DNA of 48,879 nucleotides from Saprolegnia diclina VS20 (GCF_000281045.1 NW_008246084.1:188316-237194); one strand, 5' to 3'. Positions 13,890-25,476 are shown, numbered from the stretch's first letter. Notes: generated by a model not told the origin, from the letters alone. Program-made: numbers and translations.

Positions 13890-14579
13890 ATGATGCTGCT
13901 GCGTCTCCGCGTTGCGCCGTCGGCGCTGCGCCTGCCCAAGGCCGCACTCCATGCGCCCACCCGCTTCTTTAGCGCTGCGCCCGAAGAGAAGAAGTTTGAG
14001 CTCGTGTACGAAGCGCCGCTCATCAAGCCCGTGACGACCATGAAGGCAGTGTCCATCACGTCCTGCGTGCTCACGAGCGTGGGCATGCCCGCCGGCTGCT
14101 ACTACGGCAACGTCACGGCGTCGCTCGTTGGCCAGGTACGTTCGTCTTAGCCATATACAGCAGGATCTGATGTCGTCACTGCGCGTCTAGTGGGCCATGT
14201 GCGGCACCGTCATGGTACGTCCTTGCCCCGTCCTTGAACCCACAACGATCTGCTACGCTAGTTCTTTGGCATTGGTACGACGTCGCTCTTCCACTTTCTC
14301 TTCAAGCCGTACGTACTGCGCATGTGGGTCGACCGCAGCTCCGAGACGGTCGCGGTCGAGACGCTCAACCTCCTCGCGCGCAAGAAGCGGACCGAGTTCC
14401 TCCTAAGCGACGTCGCGTCCCCCGACGTGTCGAACCACCCGATGATCAACTTCAAGGCCAAGGACCAGCATTACTTTATCCACCCTGAAGTATTTGCCGA
14501 CCGCGCGCTCGCCGAACGCCTGTTGGGCAAGAAGATCGAAGACGCACCGGTGGACCCGCCCCAAGCGGCCTCAACCTAG
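13890..14579 (+). CDS. TMEM70/TMEM186/TMEM223-family mitochondrial inner-membrane protein
   Basis: Three exons (13890-14135, 14191-14214, 14262-14579; the middle one only 24 nt) encode 195 aa. The N-terminus is a basic presequence (MMLLRLRVAPSALRLPKAAL...RFFSAAP). The core FELVYEAPLIKPVTTMKA, two hydrophobic helices and the second-helix motif FHFLFKPYVLRMWVD match the TMEM70/186/223 pattern of two membrane spans followed by 'PYV' and a beta-rich tail (VETLNLLARKKRTEFLLSDV). Family members act in assembly of ATP synthase, complex I or cytochrome oxidase; which one applies here is unknown. A paralogue with identical exon-1 and exon-2 lengths starts at 27038. Confidence 0.78.
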
Positions 14580-14702
14580 ACATCCTATTGCGGCGTTGTG
14601 GTGAATACAGAAGCGGCTAGGCCTTTACACGCTCATGCAGAATCCTGTGTTGGCTTTACATTGTGCGCTGGGCCATTCTACAGGTTCTGGCTTGCCCGAC
14701 GC

Positions 14703-17453
14703 ATGCGCCGACTCGCGACGTGGCTCCTGGCGCCGACGACGATGGCCGCGCCGCTGTTTCGGCTTGACGACGCGGAGCTCGCGGCGCTCGTCCAGCTCTA
14801 CGACAAGTGCGCGACGCAGCCCTCGTCGGCGGTCATTCAGACGTGGTGCACGGGCGATGGCCGCTGCGGTGCCAACGTCACGACGCATCCGTGCACCGGG
14901 CGGCTGCTCGAGGCCAGCAACTTAACGACGCTGGCCGCGCTTCCGCACCGCTTCCCGTGGTTTGGCATCACGTGCGACCCATTCACGGACCCTGTCTCGG
15001 TGGTCGGCGTCGCGCTGCCGTACCAAGCGCTGGTGTGCAACACGCTAGATCTGGACTTTTCAGCGTTCGCGCGTCTAAAGCTCGTGAACTTGGAAGGCAA
15101 CACGATCTCGGGGACAGTCCCGACATGGGTTCCCTTGCTGCCGGACCTGGAAGTCCTCAACCTCAACTTTAACAACCTCTCGGGGGATGTGCCAGCCGCG
15201 ATTGCCGACGCGCCCAAGCTCCAGGAGCTCAGCCTCGCCGGCAACGCTCTACGTGGCCCACTCCCGCGTGGGCTTGAGATCCCGCCGTTGGAGCTGCTCG
15301 ACGTCGGCAACAACAAGCTACATGGACCGCTGCCACCAGCATTGCTACACAGCACGACGCTCCGGTACTTGGATCTGAGCGGCAACGCCTTGGACGGACC
15401 GATCCCGACAGCGCGCCTGCCCCGCTTGGAGCATTTTGATGTTGCCTTCAACCAACTCAGCGGACCGCTGCCACCCGATCTCAGCGACTGGGGCCGCCAC
15501 GACAGCAACTCGATCTCGGCGCTGACGTACTTTGACGTGAGCAACAACCGTCTCACAACGCGCTTGCCCTCCGATTTGGGCGACTTGGACCTTCTCGAGC
15601 ACTTTTCGATCGCCAACAACTCGCACGTTTACGGTCGACTCCCGCGCCTGCCACCGCTGCTCACCGCGGACGCTGTCATGCTCGGCGCCAACCTTAGTTG
15701 CCCGCTGCCCGACCTACCGGGCCACGACTGGGGTGACATGGCATGCGTCTGCGGTGACGGCAGTGCCGTCATGGCCGATGGCACTTGCGCGCTCTGTCCA
15801 TCGGGCACGTACTCGAATGGGCTCGTCCACCAAGCGTGTACTGTCTGTGACGTCGGATCGTTTTCGCCGCCCGGTGCTGACGCTTGCTCGCCCTGTACCT
15901 CTGGGACGTTTGCCAATGCAACGGGTGCCGCAGCGTGTACACCGTGCGCACTCGGTTCAGTGTCTGTCACTGGCGCACCGGCGTGTCGCCCGTGCGCACC
16001 TGGCACGACATCGACGCTGACGGCCGACGCCTGTGTCCCGTGTCCGCCAGGGACCTTTTCCTCGGACGGCGGCACGTGTGTGCCGTGCCCCGCCGGCGCT
16101 GCCGCTCCATCGCCCGGGACGACGCAGTGCACTCTGTGTCCGTCGTCGACGTTTGCGCCTGTCGGTTCCGTGTCGTGCTTACCATGCGCCACCGGTTTTG
16201 TCGCCGACGGCGTTGGCAATGCAGAGTGCCTTGCTCAGCCTCCCAGCGGCTGGGGCTGGGTCAACCGCAGCACGACCGCACCGTGCACCGCTGGCACCTT
16301 CAACAACGGCTCGTTCGCGACATGTCAAGCCTGCGCATCGGGCACCGCTATAGCCGTCGATCAAGCAAGAACCTGCGAGCTCTGCGGTCTTGGTACATAC
16401 GCACCTCGTCGCGGCAGCACCACTTGCCTTCTCGCCCCCGTGGGCACTAGCATGGCGTCCACTGGCGCCCGACGCCCGGATCTTTGTGTCCCAGGTACCT
16501 TTGCCGACCGCAGCGGCCAAGCTTCCTGCGCGATCTGCCCCACCAACACGACATCGACATTACCGGGTGCGGTGCAGTGCACCATACCATCGGTGGGCCA
16601 CGTCCTTCAGAACACGTCGTGGCCGCAGCTGCTGCTTACGCTGCCCGTGAACGCGTCCTTTCTCGATGCAAACGCACAGAAGCTTGCGTCGTTCGTCGCC
16701 ATTGCGTGGACGTTCTTGGAGCTCCAGTGCACGCCAATCATCCTGTCGGTGCTCGAAAACGAATTCGCACCCCGGGGCACACAGTACGCTGGCAACCACA
16801 GCGTCAGCGTGCGCGTCGTGCTCACATCGTGCGTGCCGCTCTTGACACTGGACGATGTGCTCGACACGATTGCGCTGCCTGTCGCGTCGGGGCAAGTGGC
16901 GTGGATCCTACGACTGCTGTGGCAACCGCACGGCTGGCCCAACGTCCTCCCGTCCATCGACCTCTTGCGCTTTTTTGACTCGATGCAGCCCGCGCCGTGC
17001 CTGGCTGGCACGTTCTGGGCCCGTGGCGACTGCCATCGGTGCCCCGCCGGGTCGTTCTCGGCGACACAAGGTGCGCTGAGTTGCACCCCGTGCAGTATCA
17101 ACACGGTGACGTCGTCGCCGGGGTCCACGGCCTGCGCTGCTTGCTCCAAGCACACGTACGCGGCAGCGCCAGGGTCCGTATTGTGCGACGACTGCCCGCT
17201 CTTTGCACTGACGTTGGACCCGCAGTGCCGGGCGTCGCTCGACGCACTTATCTTTTACCCGTGCGTAGGTCTCTGGCTGCTCTACGCAGCGTACGGCAGC
17301 TGCCGTCGGCACGTCCTTGGCTTGTCGCCGGCGTCCGAGATGCTCCTGGAGGCCTACCGCACCAAGAACAAGCAGACGGTCAACACGGTTCAGTACCCAC
17401 TTCCGCGCATCATCTCGCGTCAGAGTTTGCAGAACCACAATGCGAAGCAATGA
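14703..17453 (+). CDS. Receptor-like membrane protein: signal peptide, LRRs, GCC2/GCC3 cysteine-rich repeats, one TM helix
   Basis: Single long exon. Met at 14703 (MRRLATWLLAPTTMAAPLF) gives a signal-like N-terminus and 916 aa; an upstream in-frame ATG at 14598 is less likely. A plant-type LRR cap (WFGITCD) is followed by about eight LRRs of the xxLxxLxLxxNxLxGxxP type (LEVLNLNFNNLSGDVP, LRYLDLSGNALDGPIP). Then come many ephrin-receptor/GCC2-GCC3-like modules with repeated CxPCxxGTFS (CVPCPPGTFSSDGGTCVPCP), a Cys-poor island (about 650-790), two more modules, one TM helix (IFYPCVGLWLLYAAYG) and a cytoplasmic tail of about 50 aa without a kinase. Probably a surface sensor or adhesion protein. 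It lies close downstream of the TMEM70-like gene. Confidence 0.85.
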   Translation: MRRLATWLLAPTTMAAPLFRLDDAELAALVQLYDKCATQPSSAVIQTWCTGDGRCGANVTTHPCTGRLLEASNLTTLAALPHRFPWFGITCDPFTDPVSVVGVALPYQALVCNTLDLDFSAFARLKLVNLEGNTISGTVPTWVPLLPDLEVLNLNFNNLSGDVPAAIADAPKLQELSLAGNALRGPLPRGLEIPPLELLDVGNNKLHGPLPPALLHSTTLRYLDLSGNALDGPIPTARLPRLEHFDVAFNQLSGPLPPDLSDWGRHDSNSISALTYFDVSNNRLTTRLPSDLGDLDLLEHFSIANNSHVYGRLPRLPPLLTADAVMLGANLSCPLPDLPGHDWGDMACVCGDGSAVMADGTCALCPSGTYSNGLVHQACTVCDVGSFSPPGADACSPCTSGTFANATGAAACTPCALGSVSVTGAPACRPCAPGTTSTLTADACVPCPPGTFSSDGGTCVPCPAGAAAPSPGTTQCTLCPSSTFAPVGSVSCLPCATGFVADGVGNAECLAQPPSGWGWVNRSTTAPCTAGTFNNGSFATCQACASGTAIAVDQARTCELCGLGTYAPRRGSTTCLLAPVGTSMASTGARRPDLCVPGTFADRSGQASCAICPTNTTSTLPGAVQCTIPSVGHVLQNTSWPQLLLTLPVNASFLDANAQKLASFVAIAWTFLELQCTPIILSVLENEFAPRGTQYAGNHSVSVRVVLTSCVPLLTLDDVLDTIALPVASGQVAWILRLLWQPHGWPNVLPSIDLLRFFDSMQPAPCLAGTFWARGDCHRCPAGSFSATQGALSCTPCSINTVTSSPGSTACAACSKHTYAAAPGSVLCDDCPLFALTLDPQCRASLDALIFYPCVGLWLLYAAYGSCRRHVLGLSPASEMLLEAYRTKNKQTVNTVQYPLPRIISRQSLQNHNAKQ

Positions 17454-17469
17454 GTAATCCACTAAACAC

Positions 17470-19036
17470 TTATGGCTTTTGAACAGTCTCGACGTAATCG
17501 TAGTCGTCGAGCACATCGGTGCTCCGGACGCGCTTGTCGGACGCCGGAGCTTGGAACGACTAGGGTCATATCTCTGTCGTCAAAGTTATCTTCATGTCTC
17601 ATAAAAGTACCTCGTCTTGGGATTCGGCCACGGACGCGTCCATGTCGTCCTCAACGTCACTACCCCATTTTGCATGACAAACAACACTCGAGAGACATGT
17701 GCTTCTACCTGGCAATGTCTTCTTCGGCGTCAAAGTCTTCTTCAAAGTCACTGCCGTACTGGTCGTCGTCGCTCTTGACGTCGAGCTCGTGCTGGAGCGT
17801 GGCTTTGAGCTGCTTTAGCGTCCCTGTCTCGTCTTCAGCTTCCATCGCCTTGAGCGTCGCGTCCAGTGACGACAGACGCGCTTCCTACAGAGCACCATAT
17901 CACGATTTTTGCCGGCGTCGATGCAACAACTTCGTCCGCAGCGTTCCCTTCGTCGTCATCGTCATCTCTCGCTGTGGCACTTGTCACGGTCGGCCTCGCT
18001 ACTGACGGTTTCTCGTCATCATCGTCGTCCTTGTCGTCGTCCTTGTCTTCGTCGGCGTCATAGCGGCCTCGGCTTTGGCTTGACGCGACAGGCGGCAGGG
18101 ACGACATGCGGGATTGCGGCGTGGCTTGTGAGATGAACGTATACTCGTCGTCGGACGTCTCGAGCGTCGCTGGGGACGGTTTAGGTTGCTCGGTTGCCTG
18201 CACACGAAACTTCGCGCTACATGTAGTTGGCAGCCATTCGCACCTTGGGCGGGTCGCGGGACGCGCTGCTGTCTTCAAACGATTCGCTCACATCGCCGAT
18301 AGAGACTTCAACCTCACTCTCGACTTCATCGTCGTCGTCTTCGTTCTTGAGCACTGTGGTCGCAGCCTTGGCGTCGTCGAGGGATCGACCGAGCGGCTCG
18401 GCCGAGCGCACTGGCAGCGACTGCTTTTGCATCGCAGAAAAAAAGGACGGTGCTGGCTCGTCGTCGTCGCGCTCGCTCATTGTGGCGCTCGTCGTCTTTG
18501 GTGGGTCCTGGTAGAGCTGGGCGAATTGCCGGCAATATGAGTTGTCGACGGTACCTTGACACTGGATGGCGCCCGTGGGGCGAGCGCTGTCAGAAGCAGA
18601 GCAATCTTCTCCGAGGCGTCGGGCACACCAATCTCTTTGGCGAGCGTCCGCCTGTCCATCAAGAGCGGGCTCTATGCAATTGAGCGCCAAGTTCACCAAG
18701 TAGGAAGAGCACGGGTGACTACCTCGACTTCGGCCGACAAGACCGAGAGCGTCTCGTGGAGGTCCATTTGCCGAAGAAACTCGGCGATCACACACAGCGC
18801 GAGATGCGTCTCGGTTGATTTGAGCAGGTGCGCCTTGCTTATGGACGGCGACGGCGACGTGTCGTGCAGCGCCTTGATGACAGCAGCTCGGAGTTGCGCC
18901 TGTCAAGTTAGTCGAACACCATCAACTCGAATCGACTAGAAACCTTGATGTGGCTTAGGACACCTTGCGCTTCCAGCGTCTTGGTGACCATGAGCTTCAT
19001 CTCCAGCTCGGCGGCCGACAGCGTCGTCGTCGTCAT
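17470..19036 (-). CDS. CEP43: FOP/CEP43-like centrosomal (basal-body) protein with N-terminal LisH dimerisation domain
   Basis: Eight short exons. Start at 19036 (MTTTLSAAELEMKLMVTK), stop at 17472-17470. The first three exons encode KTLEAQGVLSHIKAQLRAAV, AEFLRQMDLHETLSVLSAEV and RRTLAKEIGV. This is the order and spacing of the FGFR1OP (FOP) N-terminal domain (TLENSGVLNRIKAELRAAV in vertebrates), including the LisH helix pair. The rest is low-complexity and acidic (runs of D around 18050 and 17960), with a Glu/Asp-rich helix and the C-terminus DYDYVETVQKP. FOP anchors at centrioles and basal bodies and is needed for cilia, fitting a zoospore-forming organism. Introns lie at about 18945-18902, 18718-18668, 18555-18520, 18249-18195, 17930-17888, 17713-17665 and 17610-17565. 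Unspliced frames hide most of the gene. Confidence 0.82.
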
Positions 19037-19323
19037 GGGTGTTATCAATGAAACGGCTTTTGATTGGCATCATTTTGGCCAATCCAGACACGTCACTTGA
19101 ATACTTGAATAGTGTTTGCTTTAGTACGGCAAAGCCCCATGCACCCAACAGTCAACACCCAATCTTAATCGTTAGTGCGCTTGTATGTCCACACTAAATG
19201 CTAAAATTACGTAAATACTGTGTCGATATGGCAAGTTTTACAACACTATATTATTCCACGTAAATAGTGTGCGCCCAATGACACGCGAGGCAAGATCGCA
19301 GCGAGAGAGCGAAAGGCCAAGCC

Positions 19324-20074
19324 ATGTCGACAGACGCGGACGAAGAGCGCTACGAGGGCGAGGACGCCAAGATGGGCCTCAACATGGCGGTGCCCACCGG
19401 CCGGAACAACGTGGTCGTCAAGGTCGGCATGGTCGGCGACGCGCAGGTCGGCAAAACGTCGCTCATGGTCAAGTACGTCGAGGGCAAGTTTGACGAAGAC
19501 TACATCCACACGCTCGGCGTCAACTTCATGGAGAAGACTATCACGCTCCGCAACACGGAAATCACGTTTAGCATCTGGGACCTCGGCGGCCACCGCGAGT
19601 TCATTAGCATGCTGCCCCTTGTCTGCAACGACGCGGTCGCCGTCCTCTTCATGTTTGACCTCTCGCGCAAGGCGACGCTCACGAGCGTGAAAGAGTGGTA
19701 CCGCCAAGTGCGCGCCATCAACAAGGTTCATTTTCCATCGCCGCTTCCTCCTCCTCCTCCTCATGATGATGGTGATGATAGAATGCATTCCCGTTCCTCG
19801 TTGGCACCAAGTACGACCACATGACGAGCTTCTCACCCGAAGAGCAAGACGACATCACCAAACAAGTCCGAAACCCGCTATAAGATCGGATTCGGAACGA
19901 GATGACTAGGCGCGCAAGTTTGCAAAGGCCATGAAGGCGCCGCTGATCTTCACCTCGGCGTCGCACTCGGTGAACGTGCAGAAGGTGTTCAAGATCGTGC
20001 TCAGCAAGGTCTTTGACCTCAAATGCACCATCCCGCTCATTCAGAACGTCGGCGACCCCATCTTGGAGTACTAG
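19324..20074 (+). CDS. SPG1: Spg1/Tem1-type small GTPase
   Basis: Exons 19324-19725, 19782-19865 and 19910-20074 give 216 aa. G1 is GDAQVGKTS, followed by MVKYVEGKFDEDYIHTLGVNFMEKT (switch I Thr), WDLGGHREF (G3, with His at the position of the usual Gln), GTKYD (G4, with the T-K-x-D form typical of Spg1/Tem1) and SASHSVNVQKVF (G5 region). The sequence FSIWDLGGxREFxxMLPLVCNDAVAxLFMFDL is diagnostic of this subfamily. In yeasts it triggers the septation-initiation/mitotic-exit network; in oomycetes the role is unknown. The C-terminus lacks a prenylation Cys motif, as in other Spg1 proteins. It converges on the PRP22 helicase gene with about 110 nt between. Confidence 0.93.
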
Positions 20075-20184
20075 CCATTTAACATCCGAATCTACTAATG
20101 CTAGCGACAGCGAGGTTGTGTTTGGCGAAAGCGTCGAAGGTTGAAAGATTGAAAGATTGAAAATGAAAAATATACACGACCGAC

Positions 20185-23100
20185 TTAACCGCGGCGCTGG
20201 CTGAGACGCCACGAGTCTTTCGGGTTGAAGCGGTCGTGGAGCGGCTCGATCTTCTGCGCCTTCTTCTGCTTGGTCATCTTGGTCGGGTCGCCCTTCTTGA
20301 AGAAGGCGGGTGCAAGCTCGACGAGCCACTTGGGGTCGATCGCCATGACGTTGCGCATGTACTCCTTGGTCGTGAGCACGAGTTCTTGGTAGATGACCCA
20401 CTCGGGGTTCTTGTTGAAGAGCGACGACGACGGGTGGATGTACACGGGCTGGCCTTCCACCATGGTGCGGTACCCTTCCTGCGGATCCTTCTTCGCCGAG
20501 TTGGCAAAGTACCCGGACACGATCGCGCGCCGAATCTTGTTGTAGTTTTTGCCCGCCGAGACCACATCCATCTTGAAGCGGTCCATGGTCGAGAGCAGCT
20601 GCTTCCGGACGTCCAGCGCGCGGCGGATCGCGCGGGCTTGGATAAAGTTCTCAAAGCACCACGGGTTGGAAAACTTGGAGTGCTTCCATGCTTCGTACAC
20701 GGCGAGGAGCGTGAGCTGGTCGCCTTCGGGCTGGTTGAACTTGGCCTTCTTCGAGTCGGCTTGCGCTTGCTTCTCTTTTGGACGGAAAAACACATTCTCG
20801 ACCGCGAGCATCGAGATGATCGTGAGCACTTCGTCCGAGCAGCCGAGCACGACGCTCGTCAAGAGCACTTTGGCGTCCTTGGGCTCGACGGGAAACTCCG
20901 ACATCTTCTTCCCGAGACGCGTCAAGAGGCCTTCGTCGTCGAGCGCGCCGAGCGCATACAGGTTCTCCATGGCCGCAATGAGCGCCGGCACGGGCGGCGG
21001 GTCGAGGAACGCAAAGCCCATGAGGTCGTTGATGCCCATGGCCTTGAGCTGCAGCACAATCGTGCCGAGGTTCGTGCGCTGAATCTCGGGAATCGCGGTC
21101 GGAAGCATCTCGTTCTTGTACGCGGCTTCCGTGTAGAGGCGATAGCACTTGCCGGGGCCCGTGCGGCCGGCGCGACCAGCCCGCTGACGCGCCGACGCCT
21201 GCGAGCACGGCACGACGATGAGCGAGTCCATGCCAATCTTGGCGTTGAACGCCTTTTCCTTTTGGAAACCAGGGTCGACGACGTAGTAGACACCGTCGAT
21301 CGTCAGCGACGCCTCGGCAATGTTGGTCGCCACCACACACTTGCGCGAGCCCTTTGGCGCGGGCTCAAAAATGCGCGTCTGCATCTCGGACGGCAGCGCG
21401 CCGTAGACCGGGAGGATGATGAGCTCGGGCGCAAGGGCGCCGAGCGACTTGATGCGCTGGTAGAGCACCTCGCACGCCGTGTCAATCTCTTCTTGACCGG
21501 TGAGAAAGACGAGGATGTCGCCCTCGGGTTCGCTGAGGTGGATCTGCATGACCGTGATGAGCGCCGCGTCCAAATAGTCGGCTTCCGGCTCCTTTGTGTA
21601 CAAAATCTCAACCGGGAACGTCCGGCCGGGAATCGTAAAGATCGGGCAGTCGTAAAAGTAGTGCGAGAACTTCTCCGCATCCAAGGTCGCACTCGTCACG
21701 ATGATCTTGAGCTCCGGACGCTTTTTGACGAGCGCCTTGAGCAAGCCAAAGAGCACGTCCGTGTTGATCGTACGCTCGTGGGCTTCGTCGAGAATGAGCG
21801 CCGAGTAGCGCGAGAGCGTCGCGTCGGCAAGGTACTCGCGCATGAGCATACCTTCCGTCATGTACTTGATGACAGTCTCGGGTGACGTGACGTCTTCGAA
21901 GCGCACGGCGTACCCGACTTCTTGGCCGAGCGCGCACCCAAACTCTTCGGCGACGCGCTTGGCGACGCTCGACGCAGCGACACGGCGCGGCTGCGTGCAG
22001 CCGATCATCCCGCGCGACGTCAACCCCATCTCGGCCATGTACTGCGTCATCTGCGTCGTCTTGCCACTGCCGGTTTCGCCAATGACAACCAGAATCTGGT
22101 TGTCACGGATGGCTTGCATGAGCTGGCCTTTGAGCTTGAACACTGGGAGACTCTCGCGCTGCTCGATCATGCTCTTGGCCGAGACGTGGCCGTAGCTGAG
22201 GTTCTTGCCTTGCGCCTTGCTCTTCCACTCGGGCAACTCGAACGACGAGCCCATGTTGATACCGCGGAGCTCGGTCGCAAAGTGGCGCTCGCCGGCTTCG
22301 GGCATCGGGTCCTCCCAAGGGCGGTTGAGGTCCTTTGGGATCGAGTCGAGCAGCTCGTTTTGCTGCGTCTGGCGGAGCTCCCGCCGCTCCTTGGCGAGCG
22401 ACGACTGCTGCATGGCCGCGCGCGAGAGCGACCCGTCCGGGTTCTTGACGATGCGGACTGGCGACATTTCGAGCGCCGCCTTCGTCTGCCCGCGCAAGAA
22501 CGTCGGCTCGTCTTCGTTGAGCTCGACCTCAAACTCCTCTTCCGTCTCTTCCATGTTGAGCAAGCCGTGGTCGTCGTCAAACGTCGGGTACTCGGAGACC
22601 GAGAGCACGCCGGCGTTGATGAGCTGCCGCGCCTCAAAGCGCTCGGGCGACGACATGCGCTGGACGGCGCGCGCGCGGCTCGTGTTTTCGTACTCGTCGC
22701 GGTCGATTTCTTGCATGCCGGGCGCGGTCGGGTTGACCCACGACTTGGAGTCGGTCCGGTTGTCGACGCCCGAGTTGGCCCGCATGGGCATGAGGTCGCG
22801 GCCTGTCTTTTGGTCGACATCGCGCATCGAGAGCATGAGCTTGCCCGTGACCGAGATGGCCTTGACCTTGACGCGGTCGCCGCGCCGGACGGCTTCCTTG
22901 GGGTGCGTAATGCGTGCGTCGCTAATGTTGCGCACGTGCACAAGACCTTCCTTCGTCCCGCGCACGCCTTCGAGCTCGACAAAGATGCCAAAGTCCATGA
23001 GCTTGGAGACGCGACCGTTGTAGATCTCGTGGAGCTCGACCGGGCGCTCGCGCTCGCGCGACCGACGGCGGTCCCGACGGCGATCGTCGCGGCTGCGACT

Positions 23101-23523
23101 GCGGCTACGCTTGCGGTACCGATCGCGCGACCGGGACCGGCTCTTGTCGCGGCGAGACGAGGCGGGCGGCGCGCGGTCGGCGTCGCCAAGGCCAGCAATG
23201 TCTTGTACGTCGAGCGTCTCGTCGTTGATGGGCTTCGAGTTGGGCCGCGCGAGGCCTGGAAACGGCGCGTCGCTCGTCGGCAAGATTGGCTTCTTTGCCG
23301 GCTTCTTGGTCATCGTGTGGACGAGCTGGTAGAGGTGCAAGGCAAAGGTCATCGGGAACTCGGCGCCGTTGGCCGAGAGATCGGCGTAGAAGGTCTTGCC
23401 ATCCTTGGAGCCGCGAGCGAGGTCGATGATGAACTCTGCCAGCGTACGCTCACTCATGCCCAGGTGACTCTCGAGCTCCGAACATACCTTGGAGATCAAG
23501 CTCAGCTCCTGCAGCTTCTCCAT
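20185..23523 (-). CDS. DHX8: DEAH-box pre-mRNA splicing helicase PRP22/DHX8
   Basis: Intronless. Start Met at 23523 ([18 protein letters not shown]); a Met six codons upstream is also in frame. About 1112 aa. Order: N-terminal helical domain ([16 protein letters not shown]), SR/RD-rich stretch ([19 protein letters not shown]), S1 RNA-binding domain ([17 protein letters not shown]...[10 protein letters not shown]), then the helicase core: [10 protein letters not shown] (motif I), [10 protein letters not shown] (Ia), LDEAHERT (II), [11 protein letters not shown] (III), [13 protein letters not shown] (V), [13 protein letters not shown] (VI), followed by HA2 and OB folds. The S1 domain separates PRP22/DHX8 from PRP2, PRP16 and PRP43. 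It releases mature mRNA from the spliceosome. Absence of introns in a splicing gene, in an intron-rich neighbourhood, is notable but common for long conserved oomycete genes. Confidence 0.97.
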   Translation of the reverse strand: MEKLQELSLISKVCSELESHLGMSERTLAEFIIDLARGSKDGKTFYADLSANGAEFPMTFALHLYQLVHTMTKKPAKKPILPTSDAPFPGLARPNSKPINDETLDVQDIAGLGDADRAPPASSRRDKSRSRSRDRYRKRSRSRSRDDRRRDRRRSRERERPVELHEIYNGRVSKLMDFGIFVELEGVRGTKEGLVHVRNISDARITHPKEAVRRGDRVKVKAISVTGKLMLSMRDVDQKTGRDLMPMRANSGVDNRTDSKSWVNPTAPGMQEIDRDEYENTSRARAVQRMSSPERFEARQLINAGVLSVSEYPTFDDDHGLLNMEETEEEFEVELNEDEPTFLRGQTKAALEMSPVRIVKNPDGSLSRAAMQQSSLAKERRELRQTQQNELLDSIPKDLNRPWEDPMPEAGERHFATELRGINMGSSFELPEWKSKAQGKNLSYGHVSAKSMIEQRESLPVFKLKGQLMQAIRDNQILVVIGETGSGKTTQMTQYMAEMGLTSRGMIGCTQPRRVAASSVAKRVAEEFGCALGQEVGYAVRFEDVTSPETVIKYMTEGMLMREYLADATLSRYSALILDEAHERTINTDVLFGLLKALVKKRPELKIIVTSATLDAEKFSHYFYDCPIFTIPGRTFPVEILYTKEPEADYLDAALITVMQIHLSEPEGDILVFLTGQEEIDTACEVLYQRIKSLGALAPELIILPVYGALPSEMQTRIFEPAPKGSRKCVVATNIAEASLTIDGVYYVVDPGFQKEKAFNAKIGMDSLIVVPCSQASARQRAGRAGRTGPGKCYRLYTEAAYKNEMLPTAIPEIQRTNLGTIVLQLKAMGINDLMGFAFLDPPPVPALIAAMENLYALGALDDEGLLTRLGKKMSEFPVEPKDAKVLLTSVVLGCSDEVLTIISMLAVENVFFRPKEKQAQADSKKAKFNQPEGDQLTLLAVYEAWKHSKFSNPWCFENFIQARAIRRALDVRKQLLSTMDRFKMDVVSAGKNYNKIRRAIVSGYFANSAKKDPQEGYRTMVEGQPVYIHPSSSLFNKNPEWVIYQELVLTTKEYMRNVMAIDPKWLVELAPAFFKKGDPTKMTKQKKAQKIEPLHDRFNPKDSWRLSQRRG

Positions 23524-24901
23524 GATGGCCACCACAAACAAGCTCCGAATGAACTATCCGGAAAAACCGGTCGTTTCCGGATACACTGCAATCGACTAAA
23601 TACACGCAACCAGGATTTGGAGCCCAGGCTGCAGCGCTTGCAAAGATGAGCAAAGGTGCACGCAACGCCATCGTTGATGCATGTACCAGGAGGCGCATAC
23701 AAAAAATGCGCTGGGCGCAGGAGTTGGACGCAGTTTTACGCTTCCGACGCGCTCGATGCATCAAGCGATACAATGTAGTACGAATTAACGACGAGGTGGT
23801 ATGATTTAGTATCTAATTCGTAGGCTGGCACGTTGTCATTGGCCGAGAGGGCCAAGAATGGCGCGTCGGCCCCGACGTTGACGTCGATCGAGGTATGTGA
23901 TTCGGAAGGACGTCAATAGGTGTTGAGCGCTGCCTGTCACTACTACATGGCCCAGGACGTGGGTCTCGTACACCATTTGTGCCCACTCGCGGCTTCCGAT
24001 ATTAGCGCAGTGTAGCTGAGGAAAGGGTAGCGCAAAGGTGATCACCCCAGCATTGCGCGGACGTTCTTCAATTGATCGAGTAAGTCTTCATTTGATCGAG
24101 TAAGTCGGCGTGTCCTACCTCGCCTTTGCGACGCTGGTAGAAGCGACCGTCGGCATGCTTCGCTGCAAGAAGGAGAAGCGTCCACTGGCTCGTACCGGCA
24201 CACGAGAAGAAAGCTTACCGCTCGATGATGTATGTTGGTAGGTGATAAAGATGGATGACGCCCGTTGGCTGCATGACACCCATGGGAGCGGAAGCCTGTC
24301 CGACGTTGCTGCGGAAGTGCGTCCCAAAGCGCCGTCAGATACGAGCACATCGTGGATCTGGCCGATATGGATAGCGTGCGGCAACTCGATAATTGTCTAT
24401 GACCTGATAGACAAGTTGTCTCCGATGGTCGCTCTTGATGCAATCGCTGGAATCGTGAGACGCGTCGCTTTTTTGCTACCTGTCTACACCCCCGCCGAAG
24501 ATCGCACAGAATTCGGTCGAATTCGGTCCATCGCTGTGATTGGTGGAAATACCGCCAAGTTCAAGAAAAAAAGAACATACAAAAATCAAGTCAAATGCCT
24601 TCGAGGTCGTTCGGACCTTTCTTCCTTGGATAGCTCCACCCAACTCGAGATGGCTCATTGCCTCGGTGCTGGGGTGGCATCCATTTTCGCGGTCTTTCAT
24701 TGTGCGTGTTATCTTCAATTATGAGGTATCACTGCATGCGCATGGTCTATCGACGGTCTTAGAGATCGGTACCATCCTACCATAATCAGTGTCATGGCCG
24801 GGCCGAGGCCCAGAGTTGGGTGTTTTCGAACTCGGCGTCCCATTGGTCATAAATCCGAGCAGTGGTGTCCAGCAGGGTTCCTTTGCCTTCCTCATCTCAT
24901 C
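23524..24901. other. Spacer of about 1.4 kb with no supported gene
   Basis: Low coding signal on both strands. It holds a short 20-nt direct repeat (24066-24105). Short frames on both strands show no domain. Confidence 0.45.
24066..24105. repeat. Two-copy 20-nt tandem repeat
   Basis: CTTCAATTGATCGAGTAAGT is followed directly by a copy with one mismatch (CTTCATTTGATCGAGTAAGT). Confidence 0.8.
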
Positions 24902-25476
24902 ATGTTGCGCCGATTCAGCACCAAGGTCGTCCTGCCCAAGGTCAAGGCCCCGCGCGTCCGCCGGGAGGTCCCCGCGCCCATCATCCTCGTAGGCCATGCG
25001 TCATCCTGTGCATGGAGCTCACGCTGGCGTAGACACAAGGAGCGGCGGACCGCATCAAGGAGCTGCTCGAGAACCAGCCGGACGCGATCGGACTGCGCAT
25101 TGGCGTCCGGACCCGTACGCCGCCACTTCATGGCCTCCCATAGCTCACCATGGCTCTAGGCGGCTGCAGCGGTCTCTCATACACGATGAACTATGCGACC
25201 GAGAAGATCAAATTTGAAGAAGAAGTCAACGACAAGGGTATGGTTTTCGTCGATGACGACGATGACGACTCACGCATCATAGGCGTCCGGGTATTCGTCG
25301 AGCCCAAGGCGCTCTTCCACATCGTGGGCACCACCATGGACTACAAGGTAGCATGGCCGTCATCGCGAACCAGCGCCTCATCGCGCATGTAGATCACGCC
25401 CGTCTCGGCCGAGTTCACATTTGAGAACCCCAACGCCAAGGGCACGTGCGGGTGTGGCGAGAGCTTCAACGCGTAG
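24902..25476 (+). CDS. ISCA1: Mitochondrial iron-sulfur cluster assembly protein ISCA1
   Basis: Five exons (24902-24988, 25033-25114, 25160-25237, 25283-25347, 25393-25476) with four introns of 44-45 nt give 131 aa, the usual A-type carrier length. The N-terminus is a basic presequence (MLRRFSTKVVLPKVKAPRVRR). The core contains GCSGLSYTMNYA, GVRVFVEPKALFHIVGTTMDY, EFTFENPNAKGTCGCGESFN; the three cluster-ligand cysteines (one in GCSG, two in CGCG) are present. ISCA1 works with ISCA2 and IBA57 in late mitochondrial [4Fe-4S] assembly. The gene is almost invisible without splicing since each exon is under 90 nt. It converges on the PPTC7-like phosphatase gene, leaving 87 nt between stops. Confidence 0.96.

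Noticed and set aside
20236-23649. Long plus-strand open frames (549 and 575 codons) opposite the PRP22/DHX8 gene
   Set aside because: Antisense shadows caused by GC-rich codon use; no domains, while the minus strand holds every helicase motif.
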